Assembly (NCBI GenBank): GCA_003956705.1
Contig: QZCP01000058.1
Location: forward strand, 77,619-141,618
Source: Brevipalpus yothersi
Lineage: Eukaryota > Arthropoda > Arachnida > Trombidiformes > Tenuipalpidae
DNA: 64,000 nt
Reading direction: 5' to 3'
Shown here: in pieces, positions 1-11,992 of the stretch
Numbering within the stretch: position 1 is the stretch's first letter
How the letters are laid out: every line of letters begins with the position of its first letter
Program-made: the position numbers and the translations under genes
The notes under the pieces: model-generated
Seen by the model: the letters and a program-made list of their open reading frames with translations, nothing else
Databases searched by the model: none
Told to the model about the DNA's origin: nothing

Positions 1-100
1 ATACTCTATCCAATCAAAGGAGTATCCATTGCATCATAACTCATTTTTCGTTTCTCTCGAATCTCATATGCACTTCTCCTTTTCTTGCTTGTCTCTTTAG

Positions 101-1393
101 AAATTCACTGAACATAACATCCATCATTCCTCCAATCCTTATCCCATACAAGAAGAAGATTCTGATGAATTAACCGTTGATGATGATATGGACAATGAAA
201 GTTCTGATCATAGTAATCATACTCGTAGCAATCCAGTGAGTTTAGAAACTTGAGAAAAATGCATCTGAAATAATCTAACAATAATCTAATCTAACAAAAA
301 ATTCAATTATCTATTCGAGACTATTTTTCAGTGAAAAATCTTGTTTTGCCTCTCTTGCAGGAATCTCCCAACATTCTTCTCAACGATGAATCGACCAAAA
401 AACATCCTCTCCAGGGATACAAATTTCCAGATAAAATCCGAGGAGATCTCAACGATGAGATGGATAAACTTTCAACTTCTGATCCAACTTCGAATACCAA
501 GCGTCGTGAAGATGGTAGCTCTAAAAGTATGTAAAACTTTGGAAAATTTTTCGAAATTTTTTACTCATGTTGTTGAATCGTTCAAAATTCTCACCCTTGT
601 CACAATTTTTTGTGGTGTTTATCATTCTTCTATCACTTTTCATTGATAATTTTCGTTTTCCCTATCCGATTAGTTCAAACTGATCTGGTAAATTTATACT
701 TTAGCCAGTCCTGATTAATTTTTGAGCAAAATGATTTTGTTTTACTATTCACCGAATTATGTCTTCCAGCTTAAATTTCAATTTTCTCTAATTGTGATGT
801 CTTAAACCCTTTTGTAAAATGTTCATAAACTATTCCCAGGACGAATTCCCCACCGACATTCGATCCATGGCCACTCAGGATCGTACCTCCGCCTGTGTAG
901 TGTAACTGATCTACCTCATTACGGTGCGTCTCTTCTCGATGTTAAGTTTAATCTCTCAAAACCAAAACTCATAACTGCTATTCTAACAGGTTCAACAAAC
1001 AGTTTATTCAGCACTGCGGTCATCAGTGGCTCATCTAGTGCTCCTGAGCTTAAAGATGTGCTCAAACAATCAACAGGTAAGAACTGCTCACTGTTTGTAT
1101 GGACTAGTTTCGAATTGAATTATTTCATTTTCGTAGATGGACTACCTGCCATTCCATCGATCAGGCCTTTGGAAACGCTCCACAATGCTCTATCTCTCAA
1201 GCAGCTAGTCGCTTTTCTCGAGCGTATGAGTGTTTCACAGAATTCTGGAAGAGTGTCTTCCCCACTGTTTTTTCAATCCTCTGAAAATTTACAAATGAAC
1301 AATCTTCCTCTCTCATCCCCTACCGCTAGCTACACTTCCAGTGAATTTTCTTTTGCGGTATCAAGCAGTGGCCAGAGTTCGCCAAAATTTTGA
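101..1393 (+). CDS. 3' end of an unrecognised Ser-rich protein (partial)
   Basis: The 3' part of a gene that starts left of the window. Five exons join in frame: 101-235, 361-526, 840-923, 990-1076 and 1137-1393 (stop). The acidic first exon (QEEDSDELTVDDDMD) is followed by a basic, His/Ser-rich stretch (RRIPHRHSIHGHSGSYL), then VTDLPHYGSTNSLFS, an IRPLETLHNALSLKQLVAFL segment that looks helical, and a Ser-rich tail ending in QSSPKF. I do not recognise the family. The composition suggests the regulatory C-terminal tail of a larger signalling or trafficking protein. The splice sites (gtgagt, gtatgt, gtgcgt, gtaaga donors; pyrimidine-rich ag acceptors) and continuous phase support real coding. 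The 60-nt intron 1077-1136 is stop-free and in frame, so a naive ORF runs through it. The product name is unknown; the exon chain is moderately sure. Confidence 0.7.
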
Positions 1394-1637
1394 TTCCAGA
1401 TTTCTAAATAGAATCATCAGCCATATTTTGGAAACTGTCTATCTAAGCATGATTAATGATCTTTCATACATGCCATTTTCTATGAATATGTTCCTTGAAA
1501 ATTTGAATTTTAGAGCCCTGTTCCTCTTTCCTCTTCATTCTCACTGGTTCCAAGGCTCTTAGCTTGGAACATTCCTCAAGGTGCAAGACTGCCATTGGAG
1601 TCATATTCGTTCACAACCATTCAAAGAGACTTCCAGT

Positions 1638-1736
1638 ACTAAATTCGACTTTCTTTTTGTTTGTACATTTAGACTACCAAAGCCAGTTAGTTTAGTTGAC
1701 CTGCTTGTTTCCTGCTGAACGCGTAAGCAAATAAAG
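1638..1736 (+). repeat. Dispersed repeat, copy A
   Basis: About 100 nt that reappears, diverged, at 2643-2751 (same strand) and 5651-5725 (opposite strand). The shared core is TAGTTGACCTG followed by TGTTTCCTGCTGAA. Outer matches include ACTAAATTC at the left and AAGCAAATRAAG at the right (copies A and B). By eye, similarity is roughly three quarters. Confidence 0.6.
1730..1735 (+). terminator. AATAAA poly(A) signal
   Basis: Perfect AATAAA about 340 nt after the stop codon at 1393. It lies inside copy A of the dispersed repeat, so the repeat may supply this gene's 3' end. Confidence 0.5.
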
Positions 1737-2642
1737 CCACATTAAGCGCAAAACACAAAAAGGGAAATATTTGAGTACCAATTGATCGATTAATGAATAA
1801 GTTTGCAGTAATTTACTCTATTGGAGAGAATATTCACATGAAAAATAGTATGTTTTAATCGTGGATGCATGTGTAGTTCTTCTTCCTCACTCGACAATGG
1901 TCTTATCAATATGAAACATGTGCAAATTCCTTCACCCATCTCGAGCATCACTGGGACACAATGTTGATTGAATTTTGTGAAACATACATGTTAGCTACAA
2001 ATTTGGTCGTGGAAGTAGAGAAAATTTAGAGAATCCATGAAAAAAGTACATGATTCTACCGAAGAGCATCGGAATGACGAACCATTCGATCTCGAGCGAT
2101 CTACCTATTGTGCGATCATAACAAATTTCAATCATATATCGAACGACAATTTATTCTATCGTTTCTCAATGGGATTCTTTGTTAAAAAAATTCTCGATCA
2201 TACATTCTTCATTATCCGAATGAAGTATGAAACTGTCTGAGCATGAGAAAAATTGTTTAGATGATTTTTAGGCCCTGACAGTATCTAGAGGAAACAAGTG
2301 AAGACACGGATAAATCTGAATTCAACTTATTCCGATTTTAAGCAATTCGAAGTATGAATTTTATGGGTTTTATGGTTTGTCAAACGAACATTCGGATGTT
2401 GAAAATGCTCGATTCCTTTGAAATCTCAAATGGAGAGATCTCGAGCTCTTTTTCAACTCGAACGATCAAGTAAAATTTTACTGAGAAAATACAAGTTGTT
2501 TCGACATGAAGGCATTGACATTGAGTGTGAATAGGGAAAAAGGCTTAAACAACGATTTTGGTTGCTCTACCATTTTCAGGTCTATTGAGGTATGAACAAC
2601 TGAATCCCAGGACTTCCCATCCAAATTCTATTGGGATAATTT

Positions 2643-2751
2643 TCATTACTAAATTCTTTTTTCTTCTTATTCGTACTTTTAGACTAATAAAGTCAGTCAG
2701 CATAGTTGACCTGTTTGTTTCCTGCTGAACGAACAAGCAAATGAAGCGATC
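2643..2751 (+). repeat. Dispersed repeat, copy B
   Basis: Second copy, with ACTAAATTC, TTTTAGACTAATAAAGTCAG and ATAGTTGACCTG, then GTTTCCTGCTGAAC. The poly(A)-like hexamer of copy A is AATGAA here. No coding gene ends nearby, so the repeat is not simply a gene 3' end. Confidence 0.6.
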
Positions 2752-3519
2752 TTCAAATACTAAAAGCAAAAACAATGATGAGCTAATGGAAATGTTTCTT
2801 CCTCACTCTCGATGCCCTTCGATGAATTTCTCAATTGTTGATGAACTTGGAATACTAGCCAGTCTAGCGTCAGTCAAACGCCTGGAGCTTTATTTATGAT
2901 CTCCTTCAAAAATCGCGATTTGTATAGCGCGGTTATCGACATTATGGTCTCTTGACTTCTCATCGAAAGAAAATGTATGCCGGCAATCTAAAGCGTAGAA
3001 AAAAACGAAAATTGTACCTGCAAGCAAACTTTCAGTTGGAATAAGTTGGACCAGTTTGAAGCTCAATGAACACTTAATTTTCTCAGGAGGAGAATCTCTG
3101 GATCTGTTTTTCACTCTCCACTTTCAGAGTAGCTCAATTAGGAGGTTAGTTTTCATCTATCATCGAGCTTGCTCAGATTTTAGGCTCCTTGAAGGAAGAT
3201 TAACCTGACAGCAAGGAAAGTGAAGGATTAATCCAATCAAAATTGGATAGCTAAGGGAAGCCTCCACACTTCCTTCTCGGACTGTTTGGACTGTTTGGAT
3301 CGCCATTCTTCGAAAGTGTTTGGAAAGGAAGAGCTTGAGAATCCAGTGTTTTGATTTGTAAAAATTTTCCTCCTTGTGTTTCGGGTTTTCCGATGACGTC
3401 AGGCTTCTTCCAGTACCTGAAGATGTTAGAATATCGGCAAAAGAAGAAGAAGAAGAAGAAGAAGAAGTGAAAGCTGTTTGAGCAACTTTTCGTTGCTCGA
3501 CTCCTGAGTTGCGAACCAA

Positions 3520-3590
3520 GAGTTGAGTTGAATTGAGTAGAATTGATCTGAGCTGAGTTGAGCCGAGCTGAGCTGAGCTGAGGTCAGGTC
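3520..3590. repeat. Degenerate pentamer tandem repeat (GAGYT)
   Basis: About 70 nt of imperfect GAGTT/GAGCT units, ending in a run of GAGCTGAGCTGAGCTGAG. It sits about 0.5 kb upstream of the elongase start and about 50 nt after a (GAA)8 run at 3443-3467. Confidence 0.7.
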
Positions 3591-4061
3591 ATTTGGCTTT
3601 CCTCCTCCCATACCCTCCAGCGATATCAGCAACATTCTCAATTTCTGCAAACTTTCGTTCCTTTCGTTCACATTTTAATACACAAGCCTATCCCGCCTTC
3701 TCACGCTCCGAACTCGACTTTCCAGATGTGGACTCCTCCTCGTCGCTTGTCCCAATCGACTTTCAATCCACTCCTCACCTCCCCCGTCCTCCGTCCCAAC
3801 TCGTTCCTCTGCCATCACCTCGTCACATCAATTCACTTGTTTTTTGCGAGCTTGCTTTGTGTTGGCCTGCACGCTCGTGCAACATCAGTGATCCATCGTC
3901 TAGTGTGATTTGACACCCGTTCACTTTGCTTGCCCAATACTTGGTACTTTTTGTGTGACCACTGTGTGTGTGATCGGTTTTAGCCAGTTTTTTGGGTGCC
4001 CAGTGCAAAGGGCGCCTTGTTATCACTCTTTCACCGAGGAAGCCTAGAAAGCTAGTCGAAA

Positions 4062-4916
4062 ATGACTACTCTATCAGCAACTTCAGCGAATGAAACCAAA
4101 TCCATGATGGACACTACTATGTACTATTTTCACGATTTCTGGGAAGAAAAGGGTGACCCTAGAGTGTCTGGCCTTCCTCTCATGCATGGAGGCCCATGGA
4201 AAGTAATTCTAATAAGTTTCTTGTATTGGTACTTTGTACGACGACTTGGGCCATCGTTGATGAAAGGTCGAGATGCTTTCGATTTAAGATCTTTGATGCT
4301 TCTTCACAACAGTTTTCTAATCGGTGTTAATGGGGTTGGATTCTTTGTCGGCCTTTGGGTTACTGATATGCTCCGTGAAACTTGGAACTGTGGTCCTGTT
4401 GATCCCAGAACCTCTGATCTGAAGAGTAACCTCACCGTGTACCTTGGATACATTTACTTCCTTACGAAAATTGTTGATTTTGGTGATACAATTTTCTTTG
4501 TACTCCGAAAACGGTTCCATCAAGCTTCTTTCTTACACGTTTTCCATCATGGTGTAATGCCAATCGTTGGATTTGTTGGTCTGAAGTTCCATCCTGGAGG
4601 CTATTCAGGTTTTCTACCAACTATCAATATTCTCATACATGCTGTCATGTACTCGTACTATGCTCTAGCTTGTGCTGGACCAGAGATGAAAAAGTATCTC
4701 TGGTGGAAGAAGCATATCACTCAAATGCAGATGATTCAATTTGTTTTAGTCTTCTTCCATGCAATGAACGCCATAATTAACCCATCTTGTCATTGGCCAC
4801 TGGTACTTGCCTACTTAGAAGCAATGCATGCTGTTCTATTCTTCTTCCTTTTCGCCTCTTTCTACCAGAAAGCTTATGGAGGAGCTGGAAAAGCAGTTAC
4901 TGGAAAGTCAGAGTAA
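4062..4916 (+). CDS. Very-long-chain fatty acid elongase (ELOVL family)
   Basis: A single-exon gene for a 284-residue ELO protein. It catalyses the condensation of acyl-CoA with malonyl-CoA in the ER membrane, the rate-limiting step of fatty-acid chain extension. The family motifs appear in order: KIVDFGDTIFF (about residues 135-145), the catalytic histidine box HVFHH (about 159-163), NILIHAVMYSYY (about 189-200) and TQMQMIQF (about 222-229). Hydrophobic stretches fit the usual 6-7 membrane segments. The length equals that of arthropod ELOVL1/7-like proteins. The tail ends in GKSE and has no clear dilysine ER-retrieval signal. AATAAA follows at 5057. Family is certain; substrate length and paralogue are not. 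Confidence 0.95.
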   Translation: MTTLSATSANETKSMMDTTMYYFHDFWEEKGDPRVSGLPLMHGGPWKVILISFLYWYFVRRLGPSLMKGRDAFDLRSLMLLHNSFLIGVNGVGFFVGLWVTDMLRETWNCGPVDPRTSDLKSNLTVYLGYIYFLTKIVDFGDTIFFVLRKRFHQASFLHVFHHGVMPIVGFVGLKFHPGGYSGFLPTINILIHAVMYSYYALACAGPEMKKYLWWKKHITQMQMIQFVLVFFHAMNAIINPSCHWPLVLAYLEAMHAVLFFFLFASFYQKAYGGAGKAVTGKSE

Positions 4917-5056
4917 TTGCTATTCTCTGCTCATATATATTCTGGAAATAAGCTGTAAAAACATCCTACATCTTCACTTAGATATTGTTGTTTTCGCATC
5001 TTGAGTCCAAAACAAACATTTCATACGAGTTTATTCTAGATGTCTTTTTTTTCGTA

Positions 5057-5062
5057 AATAAA
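5057..5062 (+). terminator. AATAAA poly(A) signal of the elongase
   Basis: Perfect hexamer 141 nt after the elongase stop codon, followed by T-rich sequence. Confidence 0.6.
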
Positions 5063-6775
5063 TCGTACTTTTTTGAATGATTGGAAACTTTTTATTCCAC
5101 TCAATGTATGCTCGGTGTCGAGAAATAATCACCACAGAAGCTTGGTGTCGTGATTTTTAGAAAAATTGTGGTGATATAATCGAGACTAATTTTCTCTAAA
5201 GACTCTAGTCTACGATAAGTTCGTGAAAATTTGAGATAAAATCACATAAGATGCTGTAAAAAAACTTTCCTCCCTATCAATCTGATAAGAGAGAGAAAAT
5301 TTTCCATCTTTTTGATAAGGAATACCACTACCGCCCTAGCGTCTTGTTAGATGGAGAGTAATAGGAATGTTATTTTTCTAGATTCTGGAATATCCCAAGA
5401 AAATCATTCTCCAATTAATCAATAGCTTTCTCCATCTAATTAAGCATGGTTTCAGAGAGATTATTCAGGAAGATTTTGTTGACAAATGCCATCGTGTGTG
5501 GGAAAGTTCGTGTTTCAAGTCAATCTATTTTGTAAATCGACTGAATCTTGGAATGCATCAGATTTTCACCGAAAGTTTTTTGAGGAACAGACGATCGTAG
5601 AATAGAGTAACATCATTTTAACAAGCTCATTATTGTGAGTTTGAATGTGCATTCAGTAGGAAACAACCAGGTCAACTGTGCTGGCCTCGATAGTCTGGAT
5701 GTGCGAACAAAAAGAAAGTCGAATAAAGCTCTGAAAATTTCCTCAGAACAGCTTTGATTGAATGATTCCAATATTTGTCTTGTTTCTTTTGGAGATCTTT
5801 CAATAACTCAAAGTTTTAGAATTAGTAAGAGATCAAGAGGAAAGGAGGCAAAAATTCTTCCGAAAATTATAAGGAAAAAGCATAAATTTGTCTGATAGTG
5901 GCTTAAAGACTTCCCAAAGCGACACAACTCCACCATCATCTATCACTGAGCTCACGGAAAGAGTGGTAAAGAATCCAAACTTCGGGTTGAAAACCCAGTG
6001 AACGAAAACGTTGTTCAAGCTATATTGAGACCGTATCGATAGGATCGGGTGTGTTGTTTCCATTTTGACATTTAGATTGGGCGAAGTAACTTTGCCGATA
6101 ATTCAGTAACTCAGTTGTCAGAATAATCAACAAAATTTCCTCCAAAACAACGCGATACGCGTGCTTACTTGATCCGCATTAATTTTGCCGATTTTCCTCA
6201 CTTGCTTCAAGTAAGAGAGCGGATCATCAGGCGAAATTCAATCATCGGGAGAACTATGAGAGATTATTCATCAACTTTAAGGTAAAAATATGGCAGAAAC
6301 GCTCAAATTATCTTTGAAATGAAATAGAAATTCCCATATTCTCTAAAGCCAAAGAATAATAGTAACTGTTTGTGTTTACAGAAAATCGAGTAATCTTGAA
6401 ACTATTAAGTTACTCACTATAACTTCATCACAAATCGGGCTTGTTAGAGTTTTTACTTCCAAAATCATGAGTCTTCATGATTTTCTTGTCTAACCCCCGA
6501 CCTTCATGGACAATTGTAGGCTAGAGAATCAAAGAAACTTCAAAATTTGTAGAATCAATTTGATCGAGTGAGGATTTGAGAGATGATTCAACAGTGAATA
6601 TACAAGGTATCCTCTAGTGTGAATGAGATTCCGAAATTGTAAAATGATTTTTAAAGCACTAGGTAGCAATATAGATGAATATTCTTATTGCAAAACTAGC
6701 TGATGCATTAAAGATGGGCATCATCCATCTTATATCTCAGGATCGTACAAATAGAGAATGGCTTGAAAGAAACCT
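5063..6775. other. Intergenic between convergent elongase and CDK12
   Basis: About 1.7 kb of AT-rich sequence with inverted repeat copy C at 5651-5725. No ORF with family features was seen on either strand. Confidence 0.5.
5651..5725 (-). repeat. Dispersed repeat, copy C (inverted)
   Basis: Read on the minus strand it gives CGACTTTCTTTTTGTTCG, then CAGTTGACCTGGTTGTTTCC and TACTGAATG. This matches the centre of copy A closely, including CGACTTTCTTTTTGTT, which copy B has lost. It lies between the elongase and CDK12. Confidence 0.55.
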
Positions 6776-9700
6776 TCAGTTCGTTGACTGCTCGAACTGA
6801 GAATTTGGTCCGACAGTGCTGAGCTGTGATGCTTGAGGTAATAGGATTTGTTGGGCTGGAGGGTTGTGTGACTGAGAAGCCTGTGGCTGAGGTTGGGGCT
6901 GTTGTTGATTAGCCTGCGCTTGTTGGTGAGCTTTTTTTCTTCGTTGTTTGCTCCACATTTCATGACAATCTTGCCAGTGAGGTAAACTGTATGGATGAGA
7001 AAGAGAGTAGATGAAAACACTATCTCAATGGTAGGAGAGTCAAGACTTGATGAAATCAAGTCAAAGAGCTTACCTAGGGGCAGACATTGTGCTTGTTCGT
7101 AACCATTCGCATTTCATAGCTTCCTCAGCTGTGATTCGCTTACTGGGATCCAGACAAAGCATGGCATCTAGTAGCTCGAGGGCTGCTTTGGGCATACTAA
7201 ATAAAAGGAAAGGAAGAGGTCAGTAGGTAAAGTCAAATGAAGATCGAAAGCACTTACAAAGAGAAATCTTCTCGCAGTCTTCTGCAATAGATCTTTTTGG
7301 GCTTGAATTTGTTCCATAATGGTAGATTCGTCACCTTCAGAAGAAAAATGAAAAAAAATGAGAAACACTTCGATGTTTCAGCAATAGGAACTTACGCTAG
7401 GCCAGTTCTGGGAAGTGGGTGTACCACATATCTTTGATATGCTTTCTAACTGAATTTGCTCATTGCTAGCTTGAAACAGGGGTTTTTTCGTGAAAAGTTC
7501 ACCTAAGATACATCTTTGGAGAGAATCATAAGGATTAGAAAAATTGGCCCAAAATCGATGGAGAGGAAGACAACTTACCCGCAACTCCATACATCGATTG
7601 CAGGACCATACCGTTCTTCACCGAGAAGCAGTTCTGGTGGTCGATACCAAAGAGTGATTACTTTGTTAGTGTAGGGTCTTTCTGTATCTTCAGCGTGAAA
7701 TAACCTAGCCAATCCAAAGTCAGCTAACTTGATTTGTCCCCTGTTAAGAGGCAAGAAGATTCAAATAAGAATATAATGTAGTGGTACGGAATTGATCACT
7801 TACTTGTTATTCATTAAAATATTAGAACACTTTATATCTCTGTGAAGAAAATTATTCTTATGACAAAAATGCAGTCCATCTAACAACTGTCTCATTGTAT
7901 GAGCAATGTTGGCTTCATTAAATTCGACTAGACCACTCTCGAGGAGACCCATCAAATCGTGATCCATATACTCAAAAACAAGATAAAAAGCACCTAGAAG
8001 AATGAATGAAAGGGTTGATAAACAACTAATGATGAACTTCAGGGAGAATTCTTATTTCTTACATTGATCCTTGTCTTTTCTGAAATCTAAGACATCTTTT
8101 TTGTCAGTAACAATTTCTATCAAATTAACAATGTTTTCATGATTGAGTTGCCTAAGGATCTTGATTTCCCGCACCTAATAAAATGAAGGGGAGATTAATG
8201 ATTATTGACGGAAAGAAATTATAGCCCAACAAGGCACTTTACTCACCGCAGTGATAGGAAAACCTTCTTTCTCATTTTCTAATCTAACTTTTTTCAACGC
8301 CACGGTCAACTTTTTCAGCTTATCTTCAGCTTTATATACTTGTCCATAAGTACCTTCGCCAATCTGTTCGATGATATCGAAAACATCGACACATCGTGGG
8401 TTATCCTCTCGCTTCTGTGGATAGGTCTTATGTAAAATTCTGGGCCTCTTGCGCTGGATGAGCCCTTTACTCAGAGCATCTCCGTCAACCTCCATTGCTG
8501 GATTGGAAGGGGGTTGCAGCTGACCCATTCTATTGGAAGGAACTTGAGATAAATTAGTTTGAAGTGGTGCATGCATATGAGGCCCAACTAGCGAGCCAGG
8601 CATCATGGACATGGGAGGCTGTCGAATTTCGTAACCATTTTGCTGCAAGAGTTGAGGATGATCGGCTATCATTTGATGCATTGAGTTACATTCATTGGAG
8701 GTGGAGGTGTATGATAGGTCCAATGACACAGGACGCATGGAAGGAACTGAAGTTGCGGTACTAAGGCTTTGTTTTGGAGCGGGAGGCAAAGGTATATCAC
8801 TGAATCTTTCCGTTGCTATCTTATCTTTATTTTTCATGTTTTTCATTAGCTCGGCTCCTAAGCTCGTGGAAGCATACTTGGCTTCAATGAAGAGACTTGG
8901 ATTTCTTGCACGAGAATCATCTGAATAATTTTCTCGAGTCCTGTGAGATGAGCGTCCAGAGGAAGGCGAACGCGGTGATCGAGATAAACGAGGAGAATGT
9001 GGAGAGCGTCTACTAGCTCTTGGAGAAGGAGTTCCGGGAGAATAAGATCTTCGATGTCTAGGAGACATAGGAGTACGGAAACGAAGAGACCTGGCCCTTG
9101 GCGAATGTGGACGGTCCCTGGAAAAGACAAGAGAAAATATTATGTAACAGTTCACGATTTTGAATCAGTATAAGCAATAAGAAAACAAACCTTTCAGTGT
9201 ACATGCTCCTTTTCGGTGATGATCGATGACGAGGGCGATCTCGTGACCTTTCATGGGGTGATCTCTCTCGATAACGATCATAGGGCGATCTCTCTCTGGG
9301 TCTCTCATAAGGAGATCTATCACGAGTTCTTACATATGGTGAACGCTCTCTGACTCTTTCGTAAGGAGACCTATCGCGAGAGCGATCATAGGAAGATGTT
9401 CTTTCTCTAGGTTGCTTTTCGTACGGTGAAATATCTCTGGACCTTTCATAAGTGGTACGCTCCATAGATCTTCTTCCATTAGCTGGATACTTGCTTCTTC
9501 CATGATCTCTAGAGGAATTCACACTCGTCTTAGTATTTGAGCGACTCGAAGATGATGATGGCTCAGAACGTCGAGGAGATCTTTCTCTCATCCGAGAGAC
9601 TGTGGGAGGTGGAGGAGGTGAAGCATCACGAGAGTATTTCTTTTCACGAATTGGTGACCTAGAGTGTGATGTGGAGAGAGATTTTTTAGCTGATTGATAC

Positions 9701-10422
9701 TTGGATTTAACTGAGTGTTGATGAGAATGTGATGACTGTGGAGAGCGATCTCCATCCAAAATACATCCAGCTTTTCGAGCCGATGTTTCCGGGTGCTGCT
9801 CTCCTGGAAAGATGTGCTGCGTTTGACCAGTGTTTGAAAACGGTGAGCTAGACGGTGAAGGATTCTTAGGACTCTTGGAAGGGATTGAATCAATGAAACC
9901 ATTATCGTCAGGGGGAACAACACTTCGGTTGCAATTTTGGGTTAAAGAATGAGGAGGAGGAGGAGGAGTAGACTGTTCCGCAGCCTCTTCCTCTGCTGGT
10001 GGTAAAGAGCGTGTTGTTGGGCTTCTTTGGTCTTCAAATGGCGATGAGTCAATGTCTTCAGTATCTGATATATCATCATACTGAACAAGAGGTTTTGAAC
10101 TCATTATTTGCGGCTTAGAATCAAAATGAGGTTCCTCCCGGCGACGATGTTTACTCTTACGACGACTGCTGTGTTTAACATTGGCTCCCATGTCAGCCGC
10201 TGAATGAGCTTTGTGTTTATGTTTACGATGCTTCTTCTTATCATGCTTATGGTGTCTCTTTTTGGCTACTTGCTTTCTCTTGGTCCCAGAGGCTGACTTT
10301 TCAGGATCATTCGTTTCAAAATTTTCATCCTCTCCATCCATCAATCCTTCGGTTGCACCAGTATCAGCGATGTTTTCATCTTCCTCGGAGGACAGCGGTG
10401 AATATTGGATAGAGGAAAGCAT
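6776..10422 (-). CDS. CDK12: Cyclin-dependent kinase 12 (CDK12/13) homologue
   Basis: Kinase that, with cyclin K, phosphorylates the RNA polymerase II C-terminal domain in the nucleus. Nine exons (minus): 9191-10422, 8247-9117, 8063-8174, 7804-7993, 7579-7740, 7396-7513, 7258-7334, 7074-7196 and 6776-6986, giving 1031 residues. The first ~400 residues are acidic, then Lys/His-rich (KKRHHKHDKKKHRKHKHK), then a long RS domain with SPYERxRERS repeats. The kinase domain (about 656-955) has GEGTYGQVYKAED, VALKKVRLENEKEGFPITA (PITAVRE in place of PSTAIRE), YMDHDLMGLLESGL, HRDIKCSNIL, ADFGLARLF, TNKVITLWYRPPELLLG and VWSCGCILGELF. The Gln-rich tail follows LPHWQDCHEMWSKQRRKK, a CDK12/13 hallmark. 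Family is certain; CDK12 versus CDK13 cannot be separated in an invertebrate with one copy. Confidence 0.95.
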
Positions 10423-11992
10423 CGGTCACCAGTTGAAATCAAACACACACAATTACACACAAAGGAGGCAATCTTAGTCAGTATATATAGATGTGTTATT
10501 AATAAAACCACAATACAATTGATTAACACATACTAAACATAAATAAATTGTTTCATGTACATGTTTCCAGAGTGGACAGTAACTTGATAACCAACTCTTC
10601 ACAAGCAATGCTTAAAGCATTAAGCTTTACAGATGTGTAGACAGATCTCGCGAGTATCTAGCACACTGACATGCGCCATCTGGTGTTGAGCCAAAAGAAT
10701 ATGCTAGGAGGCGCTGTTCTCCCAGAGGACGCTACTAGTTAGATAGAGCCGAATGTGTCGCCCTCAAACTAGTAATCAACTAGATCAGCTACGTCTCCTC
10801 AGATTTTAGGGTGCCTATTGCTGATTTTAGCGCTCTCTTTATGGTTCAATGCCATCTACCGGTGAAGTACTTTTCAGCTTCAATACCAAATAGTTTCCTC
10901 TCTTGATACTTACTCTTTGTGTTGAGCTCACATTGACGTTCACAATTGGGCAAACTGCATTCCTTTGCGGCTCAAAATGACACAGGATCAAACTGATTTT
11001 TATCTATTTGAATGTTGTATAACTTGATTGAGATATACTAGAACGTGTCAGCCTAGCCGTAACGTGATTTGCCTTACTTTACAACACTTGGTAAACTTTC
11101 GGTCATAACTTTGCCTTCCTCATTCATACATCGTTCTGCTACTTTGATGTTACGAAATGATAGGCTTATCATTTCGTATAAGGTACAGACACAAAGTTTC
11201 AATTGACAATCCTTTTCTTTCTTTCTTTATGATGGAAGATGAAATAACTCTCGTTCACTGGAAAAGTTATCTAAAAAACTTCAGTCGCTTGTTGTTATCG
11301 CAACCATTTCTGATACAGAGCTCACTTTGGAAAGAGGAAAGATATTGGAAATCAGGAAATCAATCTCTCTTGACCATGATGTTGGCTTCTTTAGCATCAT
11401 TAAATCAAGGAGACTGTGTTGACTCAAACCTTCACGGAAACATATCAACCATATTGAGAGAGAAAGAGCTCCTTTTTCGGGAAATATTTTTGTTAATAGC
11501 AATTCATGAGAGCTAGAAATAATGACTCCATCCATGATTGGCCAGCATCACCTGAGGAGTCATCTTTCTCAAAATAATCGCAATCGATTGTGGTTTTCAT
11601 TGATTGTAATAACTTGTCTGCTTTTAAAAGCAATGCTCTTCTCTCCTCCACGATGATTGAACACCTCTTACTCGAGACCGGTAGCTGTCAAATTGAGAAT
11701 AGCAACCGGTAGTAGAAAGAATCAGTGTAACCTTGATCTCCTTACACATAAGAGTAAGTTCACCTGAGGTCAACCCTCAATTCTCTGAATGTAGCCTGAA
11801 AATCTTTCAGATGGCAAAATTTATGATTGGAAGCTAACACGCCTCAAACAATTTTTTTATCATTCCAAAGAATCGAAGTATAGCACAAGTGAATCAAATT
11901 TATTTCAAGGTAAAATAAAAGGGCTCATCTCACATTTCTACTACATTTTATGAGAGGATTCAATGCTTATTAACCAGAAAACAGAGGCTAAA
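10423..11992. other. Intergenic upstream of CDK12, downstream of peroxiredoxin
   Basis: About 1.6 kb. The CDK12 promoter must lie at its left end; a TATATATA-like run sits near 10480. ORFs at 11157-11516 (+) and 11281-11535 (-) overlap each other and have no recognisable features, so they were not called. Confidence 0.45.

Larger units (their letters stand above)
1394..4061. other. Intergenic: 3' UTR, repeats and elongase promoter region
   Basis: No convincing gene. It holds repeat copies A and B, a (GAA)n run near 3443-3467, a degenerate 5-bp tandem repeat near 3520-3590, and from about 3700 a pyrimidine-rich, less AT-rich stretch that looks like the promoter and 5' UTR of the elongase. ORFs here have no family signature. 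Confidence 0.5.

Noticed and set aside
11157..11535. Overlapping 119-codon (+) and 84-codon (-) ORFs downstream of the peroxiredoxin.
   Set aside because: No domain, signal peptide or start context; each is the other's shadow and neither has plausible splice partners.
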